From: an uncultured Sulfurovum sp.
Lineage (GTDB): Bacteria > Campylobacterota > Campylobacteria > Campylobacterales > Sulfurovaceae
Direction of reading: 5' to 3'
NCBI GenBank assembly: GCA_947311605.1
Contig: CAMZLC010000069.1
Coordinates: 1-16,152, forward strand
DNA: 16,152 nt
The position numbers and the translations under genes are program-made. How positions within the stretch are numbered: the first letter of the stretch is position 1; each line of letters begins with the position of its first letter. The notes beneath the pieces were generated by a model. The model worked only from the letters and a program-made list of their open reading frames with translations. It was not told the DNA's origin and searched no databases. Shown here in pieces: positions 6,852 through 13,588 of the stretch.

Positions 6852-8018
6852 ATGGAAACAAAAATAAAAGAGGTGGTAGAGGCTGCCGTTGTTGAACAGA
6901 GTGAGAATCTGCCCGAGGTTATGGAGGGGGAGGAGCTGGCACTCCTCGATGCACTCAAGGAGCTGGATACCAATGACAGGAACTCGATTATCTACTTTGG
7001 TTCCAAAGCACAAGAGAAGCTTGATAGTATCTCCAACCGTATGATCGATGGTGTCCGAAACAACCAAACAGGCAAAGCTGGTGCGGCGCTCAACGAAATG
7101 GTAGCTTCCATACGCGGATTCGATATGGATGCGTTCAATCCCAACAAAAAACTCGCCTGGTGGCAGAAGCTTTTTGGCTTCACCAAGCCTGTTGTCAAAT
7201 TTGTTCAGGAGTACGAAGAGGTCAGAGATCAGATCGACCTCATCTCCAACAGTCTAGAGAAGCACAAAAGCACCCTGATGACCGATGTGGTCTCCCTGGA
7301 CAAACTCTATGAGGCCAACCTGGAGTACTTCCGCAGTCTTGAGCTCTATATCAAAGCAGGTGAAACCAAACGCGAAGAGCTGGAAGAACGCATCATCCCT
7401 GAATTTGAAAAAAATGCAGCGGACAAAGAGATGCTTACCATCCAGGCACTCAAAGAGATACGTGGATTCAGGGATGATCTGGAGCGCAGGGTGCATGACC
7501 TGAGACTCTCCAGGCAGGTTGCGATGCAGGCACTCCCCTCGATCCGACTGATCCAGGAAAACGATAAGTCTCTGATCAACAAGATCACCTCCACCCTAGT
7601 CAACACCGTCCCCCTGTGGCGCAATCAACTGGCACAGACCGTGACCATCTTTCGCAGCCATGATGCTGCCATCGCCGTCAAAGAGGCGGCTGATCTCACC
7701 AATGAGCTGCTGGAAAAAAATGCCGAAGGTCTCAGAGAAGCCAATCAAGTAGTACGGGAGCAGATGGAACGGGGGATCTTCGATATTTCCAGTATCAAAA
7801 AAGCCAATGAAACCCTGATCGCTACCCTGAATGACTCGATCAAGATCACCGAAGAGGGAAAAAAGGCAAGAGCCGCGGCACTGGTGGAGCTGCAGCATAC
7901 CGAAAAAGAGCTCAAAAATGCCCTCATGGCAGTCAAAGCCAAAGCGGAAGAGATCCCCGCAGAAGTAAGTATCACAGAAGAGATTCAGCAGGAACCTACA
8001 GAAACGAAGGAGTCATAG
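6852..8018 (+). CDS. telA: TelA-family (toxic anion resistance) protein
   Basis: Soluble protein of the TelA/KlaA family, named for plasmid tellurite resistance although many chromosomal members have no shown link to tellurite. At 388 residues it has the typical length. The N terminus is acidic, then come the family segments NSIIYFGSKAQEKLDSISNRM (about 44-64) and LAWWQKLFGF (101-110), followed by long heptad-like helices with many Glu/Lys/Leu residues that suggest coiled coils to the C terminus. There is no signal peptide or membrane span. AGGG lies upstream of the ATG at 6852. The gene ends with a TAG directly touching the ATG of the SPFH gene, so the proteins are probably made in fixed ratio. 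A scaffold or tether role at the membrane with XpaC is inference. Confidence 0.88.
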   Translation: METKIKEVVEAAVVEQSENLPEVMEGEELALLDALKELDTNDRNSIIYFGSKAQEKLDSISNRMIDGVRNNQTGKAGAALNEMVASIRGFDMDAFNPNKKLAWWQKLFGFTKPVVKFVQEYEEVRDQIDLISNSLEKHKSTLMTDVVSLDKLYEANLEYFRSLELYIKAGETKREELEERIIPEFEKNAADKEMLTIQALKEIRGFRDDLERRVHDLRLSRQVAMQALPSIRLIQENDKSLINKITSTLVNTVPLWRNQLAQTVTIFRSHDAAIAVKEAADLTNELLEKNAEGLREANQVVREQMERGIFDISSIKKANETLIATLNDSIKITEEGKKARAAALVELQHTEKELKNALMAVKAKAEEIPAEVSITEEIQQEPTETKES

Positions 8019-9095
8019 ATGGGATTATGGGGTTGGTTGTTTGGACAGTTTATTGATGTCATCGATTGGACAGATGACTCTAGAGATACGATGGTATGGC
8101 GCTTCCCGCGACAGGGAAACGAGATCAAATATGGCGCCAAGCTTATTGTACGGGAATCGCAGATGGCTGTGTTTGTGAACGAAGGAGAGATTGCGGATGT
8201 ACTGGGACCCGGCACCTATGAACTGGAAACCCAAAACCTCCCCGTCCTGACCACGCTTCAGCATTGGGATCATGGCTTCAGCTCTCCTTTCAAAGCAGAG
8301 GTCTATTTCGTCAACACCAAACGCTTCACCGATCTCAAATGGGGGACCAGGGGACCGATCATGGTGCGTGACCCAGAGTTTAGTATGGTCAGGCTCAAAG
8401 CCTTTGGTACCTACGAGATACAGGTGAGTGATCCGGAAGCTTTTCTGAGGGAGATCGTCGGTACAGACGGGCACTTCACTATTGATGAAGTCGATACACA
8501 ACTCAGCAACATCATTATCTCCAAACTGGCAGTGGTCTTGGGTGAAGACAGTACACCTATTCTGGATCTGGCTGCCAACTATGAGATGTTCGGTCAGCAT
8601 ATCACAGAGGGGATCACCCCCTACTTCAGCGAATATGGGCTCAAGCTCACCAAAATACTGGTAGAGAACATCTCTGTGCCAGAAGAAGTACAGGAGGCGA
8701 TCGACAAACGCACCAGCAGAGAGATCACCGGTGATCTAGATGCCCATCTCAAATACCAGACCGGCAATGCCATGGGCAATGCCAACGGCTCTATGGGCGA
8801 TATGGTAGGTATGGGCGCAGGATTGGGGATGGGACAGCAGATGGCTGAAAGCATGAAGACAGAGCCACAAACACAGCGCACACCACCACCGCCCCCCTCC
8901 AAAGAGAACATCTATATCTCACTCGAGGGCAAAGCGAATGGCCCCTATACCCTTGACGGGCTTGCTGAGCTGCTGGCAGAGGGTACGCTCAGCCGAGAGA
9001 CCTTTGTCTGGAGAGAGGATTTTGACGGATGGAAAAAGGCAGGCAGCGTATTTTCCGAGCTCTTTGTACATATGCCGCCTCCTATCAACCACTAG
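8019..9095 (+). CDS. SPFH-domain protein with C-terminal GYF_2 domain (YdjI-like)
   Basis: SPFH (stomatin/prohibitin/flotillin/HflK-C) protein of the YdjI type, whose members are sometimes annotated as virion core protein-like. Residues about 26-240 form the SPFH core (YGAKLIVRESQMAVFVNEGE, GPGTYEL, IMVRDPEF, GLKLTKILVENISVPEEVQE). A glycine/methionine-rich linker follows at 249-279 and a proline run at 289-293. The C-terminal GYF_2 domain spans about 297-347 (IYISLEGKANGPYTLDGLAELL, then tryptophans 331 and 338). There is no classic transmembrane helix; the aromatic N terminus (MGLWGWLFGQF) may form a membrane-inserted hairpin. It starts immediately after the telA stop using GGAG six bases upstream, and the zinc-ribbon gene follows after 3 bases. 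SPFH proteins oligomerise on membranes; GYF domains usually bind proline-rich peptides. Confidence 0.88.
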   Translation: MGLWGWLFGQFIDVIDWTDDSRDTMVWRFPRQGNEIKYGAKLIVRESQMAVFVNEGEIADVLGPGTYELETQNLPVLTTLQHWDHGFSSPFKAEVYFVNTKRFTDLKWGTRGPIMVRDPEFSMVRLKAFGTYEIQVSDPEAFLREIVGTDGHFTIDEVDTQLSNIIISKLAVVLGEDSTPILDLAANYEMFGQHITEGITPYFSEYGLKLTKILVENISVPEEVQEAIDKRTSREITGDLDAHLKYQTGNAMGNANGSMGDMVGMGAGLGMGQQMAESMKTEPQTQRTPPPPPSKENIYISLEGKANGPYTLDGLAELLAEGTLSRETFVWREDFDGWKKAGSVFSELFVHMPPPINH

Positions 9096-9098
9096 GGC

Positions 9099-10226
9099 AT
9101 GATGCGTTTTACTCCGATCAGTTTTACCTGTTCCAGTTGCGGCGCCCCTTTGAGATTCAGCCCCGCCACGGGGAAGCTCGCCTGTGCATTCTGCGGCAGC
9201 AGCACCGAGATAGTGCCTACAGACAGTCTCATCGAAGAGTTTGATCTCCACACTGCACTCAAAACATTGGAACACTATGCCCCCAAAGAGATTAGCAAAG
9301 AGGTGACCTGCCAAAAGTGTGGCAGCATCTTTACGCTGACCCCCTACTCTGTTGGCACCCGCTGCCCCTACTGCGATACGCCAGCAATCACCGACTTTGT
9401 CAACCCTATCACACCTGAGGCAATCCTCCCTTTTGAGATCACACAAAAACAGGCCAAAACGATCTTCGCCCAATGGATCGATTCACTCTGGTTTGCTCCT
9501 ACGGCACTGAAAAAACTGCTAGATACAGACAAGAAACTTACCGGATACTACCTTCCCTACTGGACCTATGATGCCGCCACCACGACCTCCTATCAGGGTC
9601 AAAGGGGAGATATCTACTATGTCACAGTACGTCAGAGACGGATCATAAACGGCAGAGAACAGCTCGTGGAGGTGCAGGAGCCCAGGATCAGATGGACACC
9701 TGCCCAGGGTAGGGTCGGAAGATATTTTGATGATGTCACCATAGAGGCCGGTGAGACCCTTTCACGCAAAATTCTGGGTGCATTGGGCGGCTGGGACACC
9801 AGCCGGTCTCAGCCCTTTGATCCACGCTACCTCAGCGGCTTTGAGTCAGAAGAGTATAGCATCGGTCTGGACAATGGATTCGAGATGGCACAGAGCAAGA
9901 TGCATGCCATCATCAGGGGAGATATCCACAGGGATATAGGCGGAGACAGGCAGCAGATCGATCACATGCAGACCCGTTATGCCAACGCTACATTTAAAAA
10001 CAACCTTTTCCCAGTCTGGGCTACCCACTTCCAATTCAAAGGTAAAAACTACTACTATGCTATCAACGGTCAAAGCGGCATCATCACCGGAGAGCGCCCC
10101 TATAGCTATGCCAAGATCGTCCTGCTGATAGGATCGATCTTGGCGCTTCTTCTTGTGATTGGATACTACGGTGAATATTTCGATGAAGGATTTGCTAGCA
10201 GCTTCGATAGGTACTACCAAGGATAG
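9099..10226 (+). CDS. Tail-anchored double zinc-ribbon protein (YdjG-like)
   Basis: Protein of 375 residues with two zinc ribbons at the N terminus: Cys11/14 with Cys29/32 and Cys71/74 with Cys89/92, each CxxC pair spaced about 15 residues from its partner. It resembles proteins annotated as TFIIB-type zinc ribbon-containing or, misleadingly, primosomal protein N' helicase-like. No helicase motif is present. A central region (about 100-335) holds the family-like GYYLPYWTYDA stretch and several aromatic-rich beta segments. A single hydrophobic span at about 338-356 is followed by a short acidic tail, so the zinc ribbons should face the cytoplasm. B. subtilis YdjG is the closest type I recognise, and it too is encoded with an SPFH gene. 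It is the last gene of the operon. Confidence 0.83.
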   Translation: MMRFTPISFTCSSCGAPLRFSPATGKLACAFCGSSTEIVPTDSLIEEFDLHTALKTLEHYAPKEISKEVTCQKCGSIFTLTPYSVGTRCPYCDTPAITDFVNPITPEAILPFEITQKQAKTIFAQWIDSLWFAPTALKKLLDTDKKLTGYYLPYWTYDAATTTSYQGQRGDIYYVTVRQRRIINGREQLVEVQEPRIRWTPAQGRVGRYFDDVTIEAGETLSRKILGALGGWDTSRSQPFDPRYLSGFESEEYSIGLDNGFEMAQSKMHAIIRGDIHRDIGGDRQQIDHMQTRYANATFKNNLFPVWATHFQFKGKNYYYAINGQSGIITGERPYSYAKIVLLIGSILALLLVIGYYGEYFDEGFASSFDRYYQG

Positions 10227-10229
10227 CTT

Positions 10230-10244
10230 GAGACCAAGGGTCTC
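10230..10244 (+). terminator. Weak hairpin between convergent operons
   Basis: GAGACC and GGTCTC pair across a 3-base loop just after the zinc-ribbon gene stop, followed by TTTG. It lies in the 36-base gap between two converging genes, the place where a terminator is expected. The stem is only six pairs and the T-run only three bases, so efficient intrinsic termination in either direction is doubtful. Confidence 0.35.
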
Positions 10245-10262
10245 TTTGCCTCCTCCATAGCT

Positions 10263-10952
10263 CTAGCGACTGGCATTCCCTTCAGTGTTTGGAGCTTCTG
10301 TTTTTGGCTGTTCCACTTCAGGAGAGAGTGTGCTTGCCTTCTCTTGGAGTGATACGGCCTCCTTTTCTATGACAGTTTCAGGCAACACGGTATCGGTTAC
10401 TGTACTGTTCTTCTCTTTTGTCTCTGCAGACCTTATTGTTTTTTCTACCTGAGGAGGGTTTCCTATGGCAGGCACGGATTTGACATTGACACCATACTGA
10501 TAGACCAGTGCGCCGCCTTTTTTTCCTTCATTAAGCACTGCTGCCACAAAGAGGACCAGCACCAGAAAAAAAAGTATCCTGATAGGTGTTTTTCGGACCA
10601 GTACGCTGAAAAGCTTGAACAGGAGGAGAATGCCCGAGGCGTAAACCAGATAGATACCCAGTTGCTTGTGTGCAGCCAGCATCTCTTTGGCCTCCGGACT
10701 CAAAAATGCTTTGGCAGCCTTGCCGTCTGTCACGCCGGTCAGGTAGGCAGCCACAAATATTCCGGTGATCAAAAGCATCAAAAAGAAACTCAATACACCC
10801 AGTGTCCGCTTTTTGGAAAAGAGGTTGATCAGCTCAATGATCAGCACCAGAAGAGGCAAGGCGATCGCAAAGTGAACAAACAGAGGATGAATCATCCCGG
10901 GTATCTCAAAGGGTAGTGGCACCTGGGGAATTGTAAGCGGTGGTAATTGCAT
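10263..10952 (-). CDS. DUF2231 membrane protein with long hydrophilic C-terminal tail
   Basis: Predicted inner-membrane protein of the DUF2231 family, function unknown. The start is set at the ATG at 10952, which has AAGGA six bases upstream; a longer frame to 11006 would overlap hemJ and has no such site. In 229 residues there are four hydrophobic spans, near 24-44, 50-72, 98-118 and 124-141. Family marks are IHPLFVHFAIALPLL (21-35), HKQLGIYLVYASG (95-107) and EGKKGGALVYQYGVNV (142-157). His22, His27 and His95 are candidate metal or heme ligands. After about residue 160 the protein becomes a charged, Pro/Thr/Glu-rich, probably disordered tail of about 65 residues, an uncommon extension for this family as far as I can judge. 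It is the last gene after hemJ, with a 31-base gap. Confidence 0.8.
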   Translation of the reverse strand: MQLPPLTIPQVPLPFEIPGMIHPLFVHFAIALPLLVLIIELINLFSKKRTLGVLSFFLMLLITGIFVAAYLTGVTDGKAAKAFLSPEAKEMLAAHKQLGIYLVYASGILLLFKLFSVLVRKTPIRILFFLVLVLFVAAVLNEGKKGGALVYQYGVNVKSVPAIGNPPQVEKTIRSAETKEKNSTVTDTVLPETVIEKEAVSLQEKASTLSPEVEQPKTEAPNTEGNASR

Positions 10953-10983
10953 AAAAAATCCTTCTTTTTTTACGTCATTATAA

Positions 10984-11415
10984 CTAAAATGGCTTGATGA
11001 CCACAAATATCACGATACCGATCATCAGCAGTGTCGGCACCTCATTGTAGAAGCGATAGAAAACACCCGGTTTGTAGTGCGCATTTTCTTTCAGTTTTTT
11101 CCGGTGCATTTCGAGTGAAAAATGGTAGGCTATCAAAAAGACAAGAAGGGTCAATTTCGCCAGCATCCAGCCCTGAGAAAGCAGACCAGGATTCAGATAG
11201 AGCATCATAGACCCTGAGAGGATCGTTGCCCACATGGCAGGTGTACCGATCGCTTTGTTGAGGATATACTCCTGTCGCTGTACCACTTTGACAAAGCCCT
11301 CATTGTCTCCGTGCTCGCTGTGATACACAAAGAGCCTTGGCTGATAAAACAGCATCGCCATCCAGCTCACAAAACTCATCACATGAAAGGCCAGTATCCA
11401 TAGGTAATATTCCAT
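10984..11415 (-). CDS. hemJ: Protoporphyrinogen IX oxidase HemJ
   Basis: Integral membrane enzyme that oxidises protoporphyrinogen IX to protoporphyrin IX, the penultimate step of heme synthesis, in bacteria without HemG or HemY. The 143-residue size with four hydrophobic spans (about 3-24, 59-76, 84-101, 127-140) is typical. Conserved features are FHVMSFVSWMAMLFYQPRLFVYH (His11, Arg27), MLAKLTLLVFLIAYH (Lys87, His98) and YRFYNEVPTLLMIGIVIFVV ending in KPF, which is the family C terminus. His11 and Lys87 correspond to the residues known to be essential in HemJ, by position. CopD-family copper proteins are the alternative annotation, but the FNEVPTLL-type C terminus favours HemJ. The ATG lies 3 bases after the nuclease stop, with GGAG inside the end of that gene. 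Confidence 0.9.
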   Translation of the reverse strand: MEYYLWILAFHVMSFVSWMAMLFYQPRLFVYHSEHGDNEGFVKVVQRQEYILNKAIGTPAMWATILSGSMMLYLNPGLLSQGWMLAKLTLLVFLIAYHFSLEMHRKKLKENAHYKPGVFYRFYNEVPTLLMIGIVIFVVIKPF

Positions 11416-11418
11416 GAC

Positions 11419-13056
11419 TCACTCCAGTATCTGATAATCTTCAGGGTTCCAGATCACCAGTTCGTTATGGTTTTTATAATAACCAATTTGCGCTCTGAGT
11501 ATCCTGATTTTCTGCCCCTCTTTGGGTCGCGTAAGCCCTTTTTTGAAGTAGAGTGGACAGGCAGTGCCGTGGAGGATGATCTTGTGCTTGTGATAGCGTC
11601 CTTCTATACCGGAAACCACCTCATTGACAAAGCGTTTCTCCTGCATCAGGGCAGGGCTGAAAGCACGCAGATAGGCAGAAACATCTACCGTTCCCAGTGT
11701 CTGCTCCACCCTGATATCCGTCAGCTCATCCAGCCCTTTGTAGCGCTTTTTCTGATAGACTGTGAGTGTATAGCGCTTGCCTGCCTTGAGCGCCTCGGCA
11801 CAGCGATAGAGCAGGATCGCCCTACCCTCTGCGGACTGCTTGATGATCGCAGAATCCCGATGCTTCCAGATCACCTTCACATCAGTCAGCCGGACAGGGA
11901 CTGTGATCTTTTCCCTCGTGATCACAGTCCCTATACTCACCGCTTCGGGAGCCTGGCTGACTACATGTTGCTGCACTATCTGCTGCGGGGGCGCTGCAGT
12001 GGGCGCATCAAAGGAAAACAGAGACAACACCTTCCCCCATATACCTCCCTTGTCTATCCGCACCCCCTCCTTGCCCAATACCAAGGAAGCATAGACAGGC
12101 AGATGATCCGAATACCCCTTACCCCTATGCTTACTATGGCTGTACTCCCAGCGTTTGATCCTCCCCCGCCTGCCAAACAGATACTTGGGCTTGAAGACCC
12201 CAAACGAGCCCTCCTGATATTCCCAGCCTCTGCCGTCATGCAGAGAGGCAGGGATGATAATCGCATCGATCCCCTCCTTGTCGCCAAAAAAATTATGGCT
12301 CCAACGGGCATAGCGGGGAAGCTCCAGCCAGAGGTTGTAGTGGTATCCTTCCTCAAAAGCGTGCAGTCTGACCAACTCCTGCCCCCGAATCGTCTTCAGA
12401 ACATGGTTGATGCCCGTCCTGCCGCCCGTATCATTATGTTTGGGTTTAATGGTCTGGTATTCACGGTAGTCCTCATTGAAATCCCCCAAGATCACATAGG
12501 CTTTGCCTTTGGGCAGTGCGTCGATACGATGCTTCAAGGCCTTGGCATAGACGATCCGCCCGCTCTCCGGTCCTGCCTTGGATTTCCAGTGATTAACAAA
12601 AAGTTTGAGAGATGGCTCCAGCTTGAGATCCACCTCCAGGATACTGCGATGCCTGCCGTGACGGGAGATCACGACATCTCTATGTTTTTTGAGGGGGATC
12701 TTGGAGAGGAGTGCGGTGTGTATCGCCGTGCGTTTGGTATCGGTGATCGCGCGGTACCCGTAGCGGCAGCCTACACGCTTCAGTACACGCTGGAGTCTCT
12801 CCAGTATCCGGTCGTTCTCTATCTCCTGCAGGGCGATTACATCGGCGTCCAGATCGCAGATCACCTCTGCGGTGTGTTGCAGTTTTTTGACCAGGATCGG
12901 CGCTGTCCACTGGTGCCTTCCCGGAATATACTCCTTGTACTCCAGTCCGGAATACTGCATATCGAAAAGGTTTTCAACATTGTAGGAGGCGATCTTGAGG
13001 GTCTTGGCTTCCAGTACAGAGAGTAAAAAAAGAAAAAGGACTAGGTGTGTTTTCAC
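11419..13056 (-). CDS. Secreted endonuclease/exonuclease/phosphatase-family nuclease with C-terminal OB-like domains
   Basis: Predicted exported phosphodiesterase, probably a DNase. A signal peptide occupies residues 1-17 (hydrophobic core LVLFLFLLSVLEA). The EEP catalytic set is complete: Asn26 in SYNVENLF, Glu78 in LQEIE, His156 in FVNHWKSK, Asp192 and Asn194 in LGDFNEDY, and Asp317-His318 in SDHLPVY. HWKSK is typical of extracellular nucleases of this fold. A Pro/Gln/Ala linker (about 350-372) leads to two beta-rich segments (about 373-470 and 475-545) that look like OB-fold nucleic-acid-binding domains; the second contains CPLYFKKGL and AQIGYYKNHNELVIW. The start is a GTG at 13056, eight bases after the yidB-like stop, without a good ribosome site, so coupling is likely. 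A periplasmic or extracellular role in DNA use is inference. Confidence 0.87.
   Translation of the reverse strand: MKTHLVLFLFLLSVLEAKTLKIASYNVENLFDMQYSGLEYKEYIPGRHQWTAPILVKKLQHTAEVICDLDADVIALQEIENDRILERLQRVLKRVGCRYGYRAITDTKRTAIHTALLSKIPLKKHRDVVISRHGRHRSILEVDLKLEPSLKLFVNHWKSKAGPESGRIVYAKALKHRIDALPKGKAYVILGDFNEDYREYQTIKPKHNDTGGRTGINHVLKTIRGQELVRLHAFEEGYHYNLWLELPRYARWSHNFFGDKEGIDAIIIPASLHDGRGWEYQEGSFGVFKPKYLFGRRGRIKRWEYSHSKHRGKGYSDHLPVYASLVLGKEGVRIDKGGIWGKVLSLFSFDAPTAAPPQQIVQQHVVSQAPEAVSIGTVITREKITVPVRLTDVKVIWKHRDSAIIKQSAEGRAILLYRCAEALKAGKRYTLTVYQKKRYKGLDELTDIRVEQTLGTVDVSAYLRAFSPALMQEKRFVNEVVSGIEGRYHKHKIILHGTACPLYFKKGLTRPKEGQKIRILRAQIGYYKNHNELVIWNPEDYQILE
11896..11932. repeat. Perfect 13-bp inverted repeat inside the nuclease gene
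   Basis: AGGGACTGTGATC (11896-11908) and GATCACAGTCCCT (11920-11932) are exact reverse complements separated by an 11-base loop. The repeat lies within codons 375-387 of the nuclease, where the disordered linker meets the first OB-like segment. In the mRNA it would form a stable hairpin; it has no T-run after it, so it is not an intrinsic terminator. Confidence 0.85.
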
Positions 13057-13064
13057 ACTGAAAA

Positions 13065-13535
13065 CTATCGTCCAAACAGTTTGCCTACCATACCCATCGC
13101 GCCTTCGACACCTCCGACTGATGCCAGCAAACCGCCCAGCATGTCGCTGTCTCCCTCCGGTGTAGCCTGATTGACCACTTCAGGGAGCGCATCCGCCAAT
13201 GCCTGTTTGGCACTGTCCAGCGAGATCCCGAGACTCTCTGCAAAAGCGGATATCTTGTCGCTGCCCAACAGGTCACTGATCTGATCGGGTGCTATTGCCG
13301 CATTCTTACCACTGCCGATCCACGATCCTACCGTCTCCATCAATCCGCCTGATTCACCGGCAGAACCGGCAAGGCTTCCTACGATAGAACCCAGATCCAG
13401 TCCACCCTCTTCTCCGCCACCCAGCAGACTGCCCAATGCATCAGCGATACTGCCGGTATCCAGACCACTTGTCGCCTCATCACTGTTTCCCTGCACCAAC
13501 TCTGCACCCATATTCAAAAGTGTTCCCAGATCCAT
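13065..13535 (-). CDS. YidB-like (DUF937) protein with glycine-rich repeats
   Basis: Small protein of 156 residues related to YidB/DUF937 proteins, whose function is unknown. The C-terminal part (about 66-130) carries the family pattern: VGSWIGSGKNAAIAPDQISD, then LGSDKISAFAESLGISLDSA and ALADALPEVVNQATPEGD. The N-terminal part is low in complexity, with three approximate repeats, at 25-45, 46-64 and 65-76, built on LDxGSIxxxLGSLLGG and ending in Gly-Gly. There is no signal peptide. AAAGGAT stands six bases before the ATG at 13535. A promoter-like TATACT lies 37 bases upstream. It is the first gene of a four-gene minus-strand run with the nuclease, hemJ and DUF2231 genes. The link to these partners is positional only. 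Confidence 0.78.
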   Translation of the reverse strand: MDLGTLLNMGAELVQGNSDEATSGLDTGSIADALGSLLGGGEEGGLDLGSIVGSLAGSAGESGGLMETVGSWIGSGKNAAIAPDQISDLLGSDKISAFAESLGISLDSAKQALADALPEVVNQATPEGDSDMLGGLLASVGGVEGAMGMVGKLFGR

Positions 13536-13571
13536 ATTTTCATCCTTTGTATTGTGTAATCAGATACCCGT

Positions 13572-13577
13572 AGTATA
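13572..13577 (-). promoter_or_regulatory. Probable promoter of the yidB-like/nuclease/hemJ operon
   Basis: On the minus strand a TATACT box follows CCCTTTGC and lies in the 53-base gap after the cvfB-like gene. Transcription would start near 13565, about 30 bases before the yidB-like ATG. It is the only clear -10 candidate for the four genes downstream. Confidence 0.5.
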
Positions 13578-13588
13578 GCAAAGGGAGA

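Noticed and set aside
6852..8018. Reading the TelA gene as evidence for tellurite resistance.
   Set aside because: The name comes from plasmid members; chromosomal TelA proteins next to XpaC have no general proven link to tellurite, and no ter genes are visible.
5927..10226. Reading the operon as an anti-phage defence island.
   Set aside because: No nuclease, toxin, NTPase, reverse transcriptase or mobile-element signature is present. The neighbours are housekeeping genes, so stress or membrane maintenance is the more economical view.
11467..13026. Open frame of 519 codons on the plus strand, opposite the nuclease gene.
   Set aside because: It is antisense to a gene with a complete catalytic motif set and signal peptide. 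Its own product shows no recognisable motif, and no promoter or ribosome site is evident. It reflects codon bias of the real gene.
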